Notes under the pieces: generated by a model | Told to the model about the DNA's origin: nothing | The model's database searches: none | The model's input: the letters and a program-made list of their open reading frames with translations, nothing else | DNA from: CABRXV01 sp900754955 | GTDB taxonomy: Bacteria; Actinomycetota; Coriobacteriia; Coriobacteriales; Eggerthellaceae | Direction: 5' to 3' | DNA: 39,726 nt | Assembly: GCA_902475005.1 (NCBI GenBank) | Contig: CABRXV010000011.1 | Coordinates: forward strand, 1-39,726 | Made by a program: the position numbers and the translations under genes | Shown here: positions 19,017-26,720 of the stretch, in pieces | How the letters are laid out: every line of letters starts with the position of its first letter | Position numbering within the stretch: position 1 is the first letter of the stretch

Positions 19017-19205
19017 CAGCGCTCGCCGCATGAGTGCATGGTGTGTGCTGTTGGGCTGGTGCGCGGCGCGAGGGTGCAGCGTGTGGTGACGTAGAACTTT
19101 GCAGCGGTGTGGTGTGCGATGATGCGGTGTGCTGCCAAAAATGCGCGGCATGCGATAGCGCAGCGCACGCCATGCGCAGGGGCGTTGTCGTTTACGGGTC
19201 TGTTC

Positions 19206-19234
19206 TTGCGTGCGTCATGCGCTTGCGCTATGCT
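19206..19234 (+). promoter_or_regulatory. Promoter of the riboflavin operon
   Basis: TTGCGT (19206-19211) and TATGCT (19229-19234) are separated by 17 bases. Transcription would start about 10-15 bases before the FMN riboswitch. Confidence 0.65.
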
Positions 19235-19253
19235 CGCAACCGTAATCGAATAC

Positions 19254-19360
19254 ATCTTCAGGGCGGGGTGCGATTCCCCACCGGCGGTGACAGCCCGCGA
19301 GCCGCAAGGCCGATTCGGTGAAACTCCGAAGCCGACAGTACAGTCTGGATGGAAGAAGGT
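19254..19360 (+). promoter_or_regulatory. FMN riboswitch (RFN element)
   Basis: The conserved RFN core is present in order: AGGGCGGGGTG, GATTCCCCACCGGCGGT, GAGCCGC, then GTGAAACTCCGAAGCCGACA and AGTCTGGATGGAAGAAGG. The closing stem P1 is TCTTC (19255-19259) with GAAGA (19352-19356). It lies 165 bases before ribD, and a terminator follows at 19398. In this family FMN binding favours termination, so flavin shuts off its own synthesis. Confidence 0.97.
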
Positions 19361-19397
19361 GGAAGCGCTGCTGTAGCGGCGCGGCATACGTGCATCG

Positions 19398-19436
19398 AGC
19401 GCCCTGAGACCGATGGTTTCAGGGCGCTTCTTCGTT
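19398..19436 (+). terminator. Terminator stem of the FMN riboswitch expression platform
   Basis: AGCGCCCTGA (19398-19407) pairs perfectly with TCAGGGCGCT (19419-19428), followed by the T-rich stretch TCTTCGTTT. Its place between the aptamer and ribD makes it the likely FMN-controlled terminator. Confidence 0.85.
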
Positions 19437-19524
19437 TCGACATGCCAGAACAGCACCCAGCCCTGATGAGAGCGGAGCAGCGCGCTCCGCCCTCGAAAGC
19501 GGGAAGACGAAGGGAGGCTGCGTT

Positions 19525-20736
19525 ATGGTCGATGAATACGGGATCGCTCACGCGGGTGCGTCCGCGGATGAACGCTTCATGCGCCGCGCGCTCGACCTCG
19601 CGCTCCTCGGCGCGGGATACGTGAACCCCAATCCGCTCGTGGGCGCCGTGATCGTGCGCGACGGACGCATCATCGGCGAGGGCTGGCACACCAAGTTCGG
19701 GTGCCTCCACGCCGAGCGCGAGGCGCTCGCGAACTGCGCACGGCGCGGCGAAGATCCGCGCGGCGCCACCGTTTACGTGACGCTCGAGCCGTGCTGCCAC
19801 ACGGGCAAGACGCCGCCGTGTACCGACGCGCTCATCGAGGCGGGTGTCGCGCGCGTGGTGGTGGGCGCCCCCGACGCCAACCCGCTCGTGGCGGGGCGCG
19901 GCTGTCGCTTATTGCGCGAGGCGGGCATCGTCGTTGACGAAGGCGTGCTTCTTGACGCGTGTCTGCGCATCAACGAGGCGTTCTTTCACTACATCTCGAC
20001 GAAGCGCCCCTTCGTGATCGCGAAGTTCGCCATGACGCTTGACGGCAGGGTGGCGCGCCGCCGCGGCGAGCCGTGCCGCATCACGGGTGAGGCCGCTCAT
20101 GCGCGCGTGCGCGAGGATCGTCAGCGTTACGCCGCCGTTCTCGTGGGCGTGGGCACCGTTCTCGCCGACGACCCGCTGCTCACCTGCCGACGCGACGGCG
20201 TCGAGCTCACCGAGGCGAGCCCGCTGCGCGTCGTGTGCGATACGCATTTGCGGTGCCCCCTCGACGCGCGCCTAGTCGCTACGGCGCGGCGTGTTCCCAC
20301 GCTGATCGCCACGTGTGCGCCTGAGACCACACATGCTCCGTACCGCGAGGCGGGCTGCATGGTGGTGCAGCTGCCCGTCGACGAGTGCGGCCATGTGAGT
20401 CTCGATGCGCTCATGGACGAGCTCGGGGCGCGCGGGATCGACAGCGTCATCGTCGAGGGCGGGCCTGCCGTCCACGCTGCGGCCTTTCGCGCTGGCATCG
20501 TGAACCGCGTGCAGGCGTACGTCGCGCCGACGATCTTCGGTTCTCCAGGCGCGCCGTGCGCCGTGGAAGGTGGCACGGAAGAGGGTGCGGACGCGTTTGC
20601 GGCAGTGAATCTGTCCGCGCCGCGCATCACGCGCCTCGACGCCGACGTGCTGCTTGAGTACGACGTGCTGGAAGCGCAGGAAGCGCAGGGTGCTGACGCG
20701 TCTGCCGTCGCCGGCGCACAGGGAGAGGAGCGCTGA
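19525..20736 (+). CDS. ribD: Bifunctional riboflavin deaminase/reductase RibD
   Basis: RibD deaminates the first pyrimidine intermediate of riboflavin synthesis and then reduces its ribose side chain with NADPH. The 403-residue protein has the zinc deaminase domain with HAE (62-64) and PCCHTGKTPPC (89-99), and a C-terminal reductase domain with KFAMTLDGRVA and VIVEGGPAVHA. The ATG at 19525 follows GGGAGG at good spacing. The stop overlaps the ribE start by one base (TGATG), so translation is coupled. It is the first gene of the operon, under the FMN riboswitch. A stretch of about 20 residues (AQEAQGADASAVAGAQ) at the C-terminus looks like a flexible tail. Confidence 0.96.
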   Translation: MVDEYGIAHAGASADERFMRRALDLALLGAGYVNPNPLVGAVIVRDGRIIGEGWHTKFGCLHAEREALANCARRGEDPRGATVYVTLEPCCHTGKTPPCTDALIEAGVARVVVGAPDANPLVAGRGCRLLREAGIVVDEGVLLDACLRINEAFFHYISTKRPFVIAKFAMTLDGRVARRRGEPCRITGEAAHARVREDRQRYAAVLVGVGTVLADDPLLTCRRDGVELTEASPLRVVCDTHLRCPLDARLVATARRVPTLIATCAPETTHAPYREAGCMVVQLPVDECGHVSLDALMDELGARGIDSVIVEGGPAVHAAAFRAGIVNRVQAYVAPTIFGSPGAPCAVEGGTEEGADAFAAVNLSAPRITRLDADVLLEYDVLEAQEAQGADASAVAGAQGEER

Positions 20737-21416
20737 TGTTCACCGGCATCATCGAGGAGGTGGGCACCGTTCAGGCGATCAACCGCGGTGCACATTCCTG
20801 TCAACTTACGATCCAGGCCTTCAAGATCATGGATGACATGCACGTCGGCGACAGCATCGCCGTGAACGGCACGTGCCTCACCGTCACCTCGTTCACGCGC
20901 ATCTCGTTCACGGCCGATGTGATGCACGAAACCCTCGATCGGTCCTCGCTCGGCACGCTGCGCCGCGGCAACCCCGTCAACCTTGAGCGCGCCATGGCCG
21001 CAAACGGCCGCTTCGGCGGGCACATCGTCTCGGGGCACATCGACGGCGTCGGCACCATCGCAAATGTGCGCCAAGACGACAATGCCGTGTGGTACACCGT
21101 CAAGGCGCCGGCGAACATCCTTGCGTACGTGGTGGAGAAGGGCTCGATCGCCATCGAGGGCATCAGCCTCACGGTGGCCCGTGTCGACGCGACGAGCTTC
21201 AGCGTGTCGGTCATCCCGCACACGCGCGGCATGACGAACCTCGCGTCGAAGTGCATCGGGGATGCGGTCAACCTCGAATGCGACATCATCGGCAAGTACG
21301 TTGAACGATTGCTCGCGACGGGGCGCGCGTGCCGCGAGGGCGGCGACGCCGCCGCGGATACGGGTGCCGGCTCGGGCGGCCTCACCCGTGAGTTTCTGCT
21401 GCAAAACGGCTTCTAG
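20736..21416 (+). CDS. ribE: Riboflavin synthase, alpha chain
   Basis: The enzyme dismutates two 6,7-dimethyl-8-ribityllumazine molecules into riboflavin and a pyrimidine. The 226-residue protein opens with the diagnostic MFTGIIEEVGTV and has the two internally similar lumazine-binding halves: the first with NGTCLTVT and the second beginning near GHIVSGHIDGVGTI with IEGISLTVA. After the core ends around residue 195 there are about 30 extra residues rich in Gly and Ala. It follows ribD with a one-base overlap and precedes ribBA by 24 bases. Confidence 0.96.
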   Translation: MFTGIIEEVGTVQAINRGAHSCQLTIQAFKIMDDMHVGDSIAVNGTCLTVTSFTRISFTADVMHETLDRSSLGTLRRGNPVNLERAMAANGRFGGHIVSGHIDGVGTIANVRQDDNAVWYTVKAPANILAYVVEKGSIAIEGISLTVARVDATSFSVSVIPHTRGMTNLASKCIGDAVNLECDIIGKYVERLLATGRACREGGDAAADTGAGSGGLTREFLLQNGF

Positions 21417-21440
21417 CCGCACATCTGATAGGAGGAAAGC

Positions 21441-22634
21441 GTGTTCAAGTTCAACACCGTCGAGGAGGCGATCGCCGATCTGCGCGCAGGCAAGATCATC
21501 CTGTGCACCGACGACCCCGATCGCGAGAACGAAGGCGACTTCATCTGCGCCGCCGAGTTCGCCACCACCGAGAACGTGAACTTCATGGCCGCGCACGGCA
21601 AGGGCCTCATCTGCATGCCGATGAGCATCGAGCTGTGCCGCAAGCTGCAGTTTCCGCAGATGGTCATGGACAACACCGACAACCACGAGACGGCGTTCAC
21701 CGTGTCGGTCGACCACGTGAGCACCACCACGGGCATCTCGGCGGCCGAGCGCGGCGTGACGGCGCGCGCCTGCGTCGATCCTGCGGCGCAGCCGGGCGAT
21801 TTCCGCCGCCCTGGCCACATGTTCCCGCTCATGGCGAAGAAGAACGGCGTGCTCGAGCGCAACGGCCACACCGAGGCGACGGTCGACCTCATGCGGCTCG
21901 CGGGGCTTGCCGAGTGCGGCCTGTGCTGCGAGATCATGCGCGACGACGGCACGATGATGCGCACGCCCGAGCTCATGGAGCTCGCGCAGAAGTGGGGCAT
22001 CACGTTCATCACCATCAAAGACCTGCAGGATTACCGCAAGAAGCACGACGTGCTCGTGGAGCATGTGGCCGACACGCGCATGCCCACCAAGTACGGCAAC
22101 TTCCGCGCCCATGCGTTCGTGAACAAGCTCAACGGCGAGCACCATGTGGCGCTCGTGAAAGGGGAGATCGGCGACGGCAAAGACGTGCTCGTGCGCGTGC
22201 ACTCCGAGTGCCTCACGGGCGACGCGTTCGGCTCGCTGCGCTGCGACTGCGGTGATCAGCTCGCGCACGCGATGGCGCAGGTTGAAGAAGAGGGCCGCGG
22301 CATCGTGCTGTACATGCGCCAGGAGGGCCGCGGCATCGGACTCGTGAACAAGCTGCGCGCCTATGAGCTGCAGGATCAGGGCATGGACACGCTTGAAGCC
22401 AACCTTGCGCTCGGGTTCGCGGGCGACGAGCGCGAGTACTACATCGGTGCGCAGATCCTCCGCGCCCTCGGCGTGAAGACCATGCGCCTGCTCACGAACA
22501 ACCCCGACAAGGTCTACCAGCTCTCCGATTTCGGCCTGGAAATCACCGAGCGCGTGCCCATCAAGGTTCCCGCCACGGAATACGATGCGCGCTATCTGGA
22601 GACGAAGAAGAACAAAATGGGCCATCTGCTGTAG
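21441..22634 (+). CDS. ribBA: Bifunctional DHBP synthase / GTP cyclohydrolase II (RibBA)
   Basis: RibBA makes both precursors of the pathway. The N-terminal domain converts ribulose 5-phosphate to dihydroxybutanone phosphate and the C-terminal domain opens the ring of GTP. In 397 residues the DHBP synthase part shows DDPDRENEGDF and HVSTTTGISAAER. The cyclohydrolase part shows VHSECLTGDAFGSLRCDCG, which carries the zinc cysteines, and YMRQEGRGIGL. The GTG at 21441 is preceded by GGAGGAAAG. A copy of the dispersed two-hairpin element begins directly at the stop codon and separates this gene from ribH. Confidence 0.97.
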   Translation: MFKFNTVEEAIADLRAGKIILCTDDPDRENEGDFICAAEFATTENVNFMAAHGKGLICMPMSIELCRKLQFPQMVMDNTDNHETAFTVSVDHVSTTTGISAAERGVTARACVDPAAQPGDFRRPGHMFPLMAKKNGVLERNGHTEATVDLMRLAGLAECGLCCEIMRDDGTMMRTPELMELAQKWGITFITIKDLQDYRKKHDVLVEHVADTRMPTKYGNFRAHAFVNKLNGEHHVALVKGEIGDGKDVLVRVHSECLTGDAFGSLRCDCGDQLAHAMAQVEEEGRGIVLYMRQEGRGIGLVNKLRAYELQDQGMDTLEANLALGFAGDEREYYIGAQILRALGVKTMRLLTNNPDKVYQLSDFGLEITERVPIKVPATEYDARYLETKKNKMGHLL

Positions 22635-22754
22635 GTGCGTCGGTGCGTGAGCGCCGACGCACCTACCCGACGCTGCGGGGCGCCGTGGCGCCCGACCTTG
22701 CCCCTGCGGCGGGGCAATCTCGGGCACCACAGCGTCCCTCGCTGACTTGGGTTC
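22634..22754 (+). repeat. Two-hairpin dispersed element, copy 3 (after ribBA)
   Basis: H1 starts at the last base of the ribBA stop codon: GGTGCGTCGGTGC (22634-22646) pairs with 22651-22663 around loop GTGA, with one G-U pair. GACGCTGCG is at 22669-22677. H2 is shorter than in other copies: 22685-22704 pairs with 22711-22730 (TTGCCCC with GGGGCAA, GCCCGA with TCGGGC). The tail CCCTCGCTGACTTGGGTTC is at 22736-22754. It lies inside the rib operon, between ribBA and ribH. Confidence 0.8.
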
Positions 22755-22854
22755 TGCTGGTGGGCTTGCAAGTTGCCTCGCCGGTTTGGGCTCGCCTGGT
22801 AGGTTTTTGGCATACCCGCTGATTCGGGTTCTGCCAGTGAGTTTTTAGTTTTTC
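22738..22854 (+). repeat. Three tandem 39-bp units grown from the element tail
   Basis: Units at 22738-22776, 22777-22815 and 22816-22854 each begin with a version of CTCGCTGACTTGGGTTCTGC (unit 2 CTCGCCGGTTTGGGCTCGCC, unit 3 CCGCTGATTCGGGTTCTGCC), followed by GGTGGG, GGTAGG or AGTGAG and a T-rich end. The first unit overlaps the tail of element copy 3. Confidence 0.65.
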
Positions 22855-22922
22855 CGCCTGTTGGTTTACTGGTATCGCAATGACGCTTTTGCAGGAATGA
22901 AAAGAAAGGGAAGGGAATCATC

Positions 22923-23390
22923 ATGACGACGTTTGAGGGAAAGATCGTTTCCGAGGGCATCAAGGTGGGCATCGTGGCATCGCGTTTCAACGAGTTCATC
23001 ACGTCGAAGCTGCTGTCGGGCGCGATGGACGGGCTCGTGCGACACGATGTGCGCGAAGAGGACGTCGACGTGGCGTGGGTGCCGGGTGCGTTCGAGATCC
23101 CGCTCATCGCGAAGAAGATGGCCGAGTGCGGTCGCTACGATGCGGTGATCTGCCTCGGAGCGGTCATCCGCGGCGCTACCTCGCACTACGACTACGTGTG
23201 CGCCGAGGTGTCGAAGGGCATCGCGCAGGTGTCGCTTGCCACGGGCGTGCCCGTGCTGTTTGGCGTGCTCACGACCGACACGATCGAGCAGGCGGTTGAG
23301 CGTGCGGGCACGAAGGCCGGCAACAAGGGCTTCGACTGCGCGACGAGCGCCATCGAGATGGTCAACCTCGTGCATGCGATCGAGGCCTAG
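22923..23390 (+). CDS. ribH: 6,7-dimethyl-8-ribityllumazine synthase
   Basis: RibH joins the two branch products into lumazine, the substrate of riboflavin synthase. The 155-residue protein is the normal length and has the family marks: VASRFNEFIT near the N-terminus, WVPGAFEIPL, LGAVIRGATSHYDYV with the catalytic His in that segment, and PVLFGVLTTD. The ATG at 22923 follows AAGGGAA. The upstream gap of 288 bases holds the dispersed element and its 39-bp tandem tail. The stop overlaps the next start (GTG at 23390) by one base. Confidence 0.97.
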   Translation: MTTFEGKIVSEGIKVGIVASRFNEFITSKLLSGAMDGLVRHDVREEDVDVAWVPGAFEIPLIAKKMAECGRYDAVICLGAVIRGATSHYDYVCAEVSKGIAQVSLATGVPVLFGVLTTDTIEQAVERAGTKAGNKGFDCATSAIEMVNLVHAIEA

Positions 23391-24205
23391 TGACGGCTGA
23401 CGATCAGCGCACCGCGCAGGCGGCCGTCGAGCGGGGTGTCGAAGCGACGCCTGGCGGTCCAGATGCGGCGGTGGGCTGCGCGGCTTCCGGCGCCTCGGCG
23501 GCCGAGTGCGGCACCGCCGCCGGCACCCGCGGCACCGTCTTCTTCGATTACGACGGCACGCTGCACGACTGCATGCGGCTGTATGGTCCTGCCTTCCGCA
23601 CGGCCTACGCATGGCTTGTGAACGAAGGGTGGGCCGAGCCGCGAGAGTTCACCGACGAATGGATCGGGCGCTGGCTCGGGTGGCAGGTACGCGACATGTG
23701 GGAAGCGTTCATGCCGGAGTTGCCCGAGGGGATATGGCGCCGGGCGAGCCGCATCGTCGGTGAGGAAATGGATCGCCTGCTCGACGCGGGGGAGGGCGCT
23801 CTGTTCCCCGGCGTGCCTGAGGCGCTCGACGCGCTCAAGGACGCGGGGTACGGCCTCGCCTTCCTGAGCAACTGCGGCGAAGCGTATCGCGACCGTCACC
23901 GCCGCGCGTTCGGTCTCGACCGATGGATCGACGCATACTACTGCGCGGAGGCGTATCCTGGCCTTGAGAAGTGGGAGATTTACGAACGTGTGGCGCCGCG
24001 CCATGCGCAACCTCATCTTATGGTGGGGGATCGCTTCCACGACATCGATGTGGCGGTGCGGGCGGGCATACCCTCGATCGGCTGCGCGTTCGGCTTCGGC
24101 GCGCCCGACGAGCTCGACCGCGCCACGGTGACGGTGGCGCGCTTCGCCGATGTTCCTGCAGCGGTGGAGCGGCTGATAGGGGGTTCAGGTGGCGCAGGGG
24201 CGTGA
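23390..24205 (+). CDS. HAD-superfamily phosphatase in the riboflavin operon
   Basis: A haloacid dehalogenase-type hydrolase of 271 residues, probably a small-molecule phosphatase. Motif I is FFDYDGTLHD (51-60) with the nucleophilic and acid/base aspartates, motif II is in LSNCGE, and motif IV is GDRFHDID. A helical cap domain lies between I and II. About 47 Ala/Gly-rich residues precede the fold and look disordered. It is read from a GTG that overlaps the ribH stop by one base, so it belongs to the rib transcript. Riboflavin synthesis needs a phosphatase between the RibD product and the RibH reaction, a step done by HAD proteins in other bacteria. That makes this gene a good candidate, but the assignment rests on context only. 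Confidence 0.8.
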   Translation: MTADDQRTAQAAVERGVEATPGGPDAAVGCAASGASAAECGTAAGTRGTVFFDYDGTLHDCMRLYGPAFRTAYAWLVNEGWAEPREFTDEWIGRWLGWQVRDMWEAFMPELPEGIWRRASRIVGEEMDRLLDAGEGALFPGVPEALDALKDAGYGLAFLSNCGEAYRDRHRRAFGLDRWIDAYYCAEAYPGLEKWEIYERVAPRHAQPHLMVGDRFHDIDVAVRAGIPSIGCAFGFGAPDELDRATVTVARFADVPAAVERLIGGSGGAGA

Positions 24206-24374
24206 GACCGTGTTGCGCGTGCGGGGCTTGAGCTACCGCGCGCGGGATCTCGAGGTGTTCGCCGACGTCTCGTTCTCCCTTGAGGCGGGGCAGGTCGCGT
24301 TTCTCGTCGGGCCGAACGACGAATGCGTTCGAAACAGCTTGAGGAGCCGCATTGCGGAAGGGGAGGCATCATGA
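24189..24374 (+). pseudogene. Truncated ABC transporter ATP-binding protein remnant
   Basis: Sixty-one codons match the first part of an ABC ATPase (VLRVRGLSYRARDLEVFADV, then SFSLEAGQVAFLVGPN) up to the point where Walker A should read GPNGAGKST. After GPN the sequence changes to DECVRNSL and the frame ends at 24374, so the nucleotide-binding site and everything beyond are missing. The GPN context resembles heme-exporter CcmA or similar short ABC ATPases, which is a guess. It begins with GTG inside the end of the HAD gene and its TGA overlaps the GNAT start by 4 bases. It may survive only as a translational link between those genes. Confidence 0.6.
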
Positions 24375-24910
24375 CGGAGAAACAGGCGGTCGACGCGGGT
24401 GAGATCAGGCTTGAACCTGCAAAACCGGGGGAGAGCGCGGCCTGCTTCGCCGTCATCTGCGAGGGGCGCGCCTTCCAAGGCGAGCAGGGCATCCTTCAGT
24501 GGACGGAGAACTATCCCACCGAGGACACCGTTCGCGAGGACATCGAGGCGGGGCGCGGGTACAAGATCATGTGCGGCGATGCACTTGCAGGCTACCTCTG
24601 CGTTGATTTCGCGGGAGACCCGCTGTACGCGCATATCCGCGGAGCCTGGCACACGGGCGAGCCGTATGCGGTGGTGCATCGCATGGCGTTTACGCGCGCG
24701 TTTCGGGGCAAAGGGCTCGCGAGCGTCGTGTTCGGCCTCGTTGAGGAAATGAGCCGAGCCCGCGGCGTGCGCTTCTTCCGCGTCGATACCGATGAGACCA
24801 ACGCGCGCATGCAGCATGTGCTTGAGAAGTGCGGCTTCGCGCGGTGCGGCATCGTGGAATACCCCGGCGATCAGGGCGAGAAGGTCGCCTTCGACAAGAC
24901 GATCGGATAA
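24371..24910 (+). CDS. GNAT-family N-acetyltransferase
   Basis: A 179-residue acetyl-CoA-dependent acyltransferase of the GNAT fold. The pyrophosphate-binding motif A is RAFRGKGLASVVFGLVEE, followed by FFRVDTDETNARMQHVLEKCGF, the usual end of the domain. The start at 24371 is chosen because GGAAGGGGAGG lies 4 bases upstream; the earlier ATG at 24323 would place this site inside the coding region. The substrate cannot be told from sequence. It is the last gene of the riboflavin-side transcript and lies directly against the truncated ABC gene, whose missing part was probably lost in a deletion ending here. Confidence 0.85.
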   Translation: MTEKQAVDAGEIRLEPAKPGESAACFAVICEGRAFQGEQGILQWTENYPTEDTVREDIEAGRGYKIMCGDALAGYLCVDFAGDPLYAHIRGAWHTGEPYAVVHRMAFTRAFRGKGLASVVFGLVEEMSRARGVRFFRVDTDETNARMQHVLEKCGFARCGIVEYPGDQGEKVAFDKTIG

Positions 24911-24999
24911 CGACGGCTGGCGTGCGCGGAATTGCCCCGCCTTGGCTTCAAGCGGCCTTTCGGCATCTTCCGCCACCAATAAGAGTTGAACTACTAAGC

Positions 25000-25155
25000 G
25001 AACCCAAGTCAGCGAGCGGGATTTTGGCGCGTGCAGATGACGCGAAAGCCCAGCGAAGCGTACTTTGGTACGCGAGCTGGGCTTGGAGCGTCAGCTGTGC
25101 CGCCAGAATCCCGCGCAGCGTCGACAGGTTGCGTCTGCGCTGCGCGCAGAAGCAA
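25000..25155 (-). repeat. Two-hairpin dispersed element, copy 4 (after ahcY)
   Basis: Read on the minus strand, H1 begins 4 bases after the ahcY stop. Arms 25144-25155 and 25129-25140 pair over 12 positions with one mismatch. GACGCTGCG is the complement of 25114-25122. H2 is closed by 13 bases (25101-25113 with 25017-25029, one wobble), with further arms TGACGC/GCGTCA and AAGCCCAGC/GCTGGGCTT. The tail TCGCTGACTTGGGTTC is the complement of 25000-25015. H2 is of the same type as the copy at 38080. Confidence 0.8.
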
Positions 25156-25159
25156 TACC

Positions 25160-26416
25160 CTAGAAGTTCCAGGAGTTCATGTAGGCGATCTGCTCTTCGG
25201 TGAGCTCGTCGATCTCGATGCCGAGCGTCTCGAGCTTCACGCGAGCCACGCCGTCGTCGATGTCGGCGGGCACGTCGTAGACCTTGCACTCGAGCTCGCC
25301 CTGGTGCTGGTAGAGGTACTCGGCGGCGAGCGCCTGGTTGGCGAAGCTCATGTCCATGACCGACGCGGGATGGCCCTCAGCGCAGGACAGATTCACGAGA
25401 CGGCCCTGTGCGAGCACGATGATGGTGCGGCCGTCTTCGAGCGTGTACTCCTCGACGAGCGGCTTGATCTCTTCTTTCTTGACGCAGTGCTCATCGAGCC
25501 ACACGAGGTTGATCTCGGAGTCGAAGTGGCCGGAGTTGCACAGGATCGCGCCGTCCTTCATGTTCTTGAACGCGGGCTCATCGATGACCTTGCAGTCGCC
25601 GGTGACGGTTACCCACACGTCGGCGTAGCGGGCGGCCTCCTCGGCCTTCATCACGCGGTAGCCCTCCATGTGCGCCTCGAGCGCCTTGAGCGGATCCACC
25701 TCGCACACGATGACGTCCATGCCCATGCCCTTCGCACGCAGCGCCAGGCCGCTGCCGCAGTAGCCGTAGCCCGACACCACCATGGTGCGGCCGCACAGCA
25801 GGCGGTTGGTGGCGCGCACGATGCCGTCGAGCGTGCTCTGGCCCGTGCCGTAGTGGTTGTCGAAGCAGTGCTTGGTGTTCGCGTCGTTGATGTTGAACAC
25901 GGGGTAGCGCAGCGAGCCCTCCTTGGCCATGGCGGCGAGGCGCACCACGCCGGTGGTGGTCTCCTCGGTGCCGCCGATCACACTGGCGAGCTTGTCGGTG
26001 AATTTCGTGTGCAGCGCGGTGTCGAGGTCTGCGCCGTCGTCCATGATGATCTGCGGATCCGTGGCGCACACGGCGGCGATGTGCTGCTCGTAGGTTGCCA
26101 TGTCCTCGCCGGTGATGGCGTGCACCTTGATGCCGAAGTCGCGCACGAGCGAGGCGGCGGTGTCGTCCTGGGTGGACAGCGGGTTGGACGCGCACAGGGT
26201 CACATCAGCACCGCCGGCGACGAGCACGCGCATGAGGTTGGCGGTCTCGGTGGTCACGTGCATGCAGGCGCCGATGCGCACGCCCTCAAGCGGCTTCTCG
26301 CGCTCGAAGCGCTCGCGGATCTTCGCCAGCACGGGCATGTCGCGGTCGGCCCACAGGATGCGGGCAAGGCCGGCGTCGGCAAGTTCGATATCTTTGATGT
26401 CGTAGTTCTCGGACAC
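25160..26416 (-). CDS. ahcY: Adenosylhomocysteinase (S-adenosylhomocysteine hydrolase)
   Basis: The enzyme splits S-adenosylhomocysteine into adenosine and homocysteine, clearing the product of SAM-dependent methyltransferases. The 418-residue protein has CMHVTTETAN (51-60), MDDGADLD (125-132), NDANTKHCFDNHYGTGQS (177-194), the NAD-binding GYGYCGSG (216-223) and NSGHFDSEI. The C-terminus stops at EEQIAYMNSWNF without the extra KPxxYRY tail of eukaryotic and many bacterial enzymes, a form also seen in Archaea and Thermotoga. A GTG start at 26416 is preceded by AAAGGGA on the minus strand. No SAH riboswitch core was seen upstream. Confidence 0.97.
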   Translation of the reverse strand: MSENYDIKDIELADAGLARILWADRDMPVLAKIRERFEREKPLEGVRIGACMHVTTETANLMRVLVAGGADVTLCASNPLSTQDDTAASLVRDFGIKVHAITGEDMATYEQHIAAVCATDPQIIMDDGADLDTALHTKFTDKLASVIGGTEETTTGVVRLAAMAKEGSLRYPVFNINDANTKHCFDNHYGTGQSTLDGIVRATNRLLCGRTMVVSGYGYCGSGLALRAKGMGMDVIVCEVDPLKALEAHMEGYRVMKAEEAARYADVWVTVTGDCKVIDEPAFKNMKDGAILCNSGHFDSEINLVWLDEHCVKKEEIKPLVEEYTLEDGRTIIVLAQGRLVNLSCAEGHPASVMDMSFANQALAAEYLYQHQGELECKVYDVPADIDDGVARVKLETLGIEIDELTEEQIAYMNSWNF

Positions 26417-26720
26417 GGTGTTCCCTTTCGACCAGTATGAGAATGATGCAACGCACAGGGTATCACACCCGTTTTACGCGCAGAAGCCGCCCCGCCGCAG
26501 GGTGCGCGTTTGTGAAGGCGGTGTGCAGATTCGGCGGCGAAACGGCGGAGGCGGGCGCGCAATCGGCGCCGAAACGTACAAAACAGTCACGTTCGCAGGT
26601 CGTCGCTAGGAAAACATGCCTGCGCTCGCTATACTTTCAAAAGTTTGTGTACGTAAGGCGTGCCGTCCCTTCGCAGGGGAATCGGGGCGTCGCATCGGGT
26701 TTTGGCGAAGAGGGGGATCG
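26417..26720. other. Divergent intergenic region ahcY / glycosyltransferase
   Basis: This stretch between the two divergent starts holds no gene I can support. TATACT at 26630-26635 is a good -10 for the glycosyltransferase but has no clear -35. On the ahcY side I see no convincing -10/-35 pair. The frame open upstream of the glycosyltransferase start (from 26616) lacks a ribosome binding site. Confidence 0.5.

Noticed and set aside
18563..19250. Short open frames as genes in the gap before the riboflavin operon
   Set aside because: The frames cross palindromes and tandem repeats, have no ribosome binding sites and read as low-complexity peptides.
26417..26480. SAH riboswitch before ahcY
   Set aside because: The conserved SAH aptamer core was not found on the minus strand upstream of the start codon.
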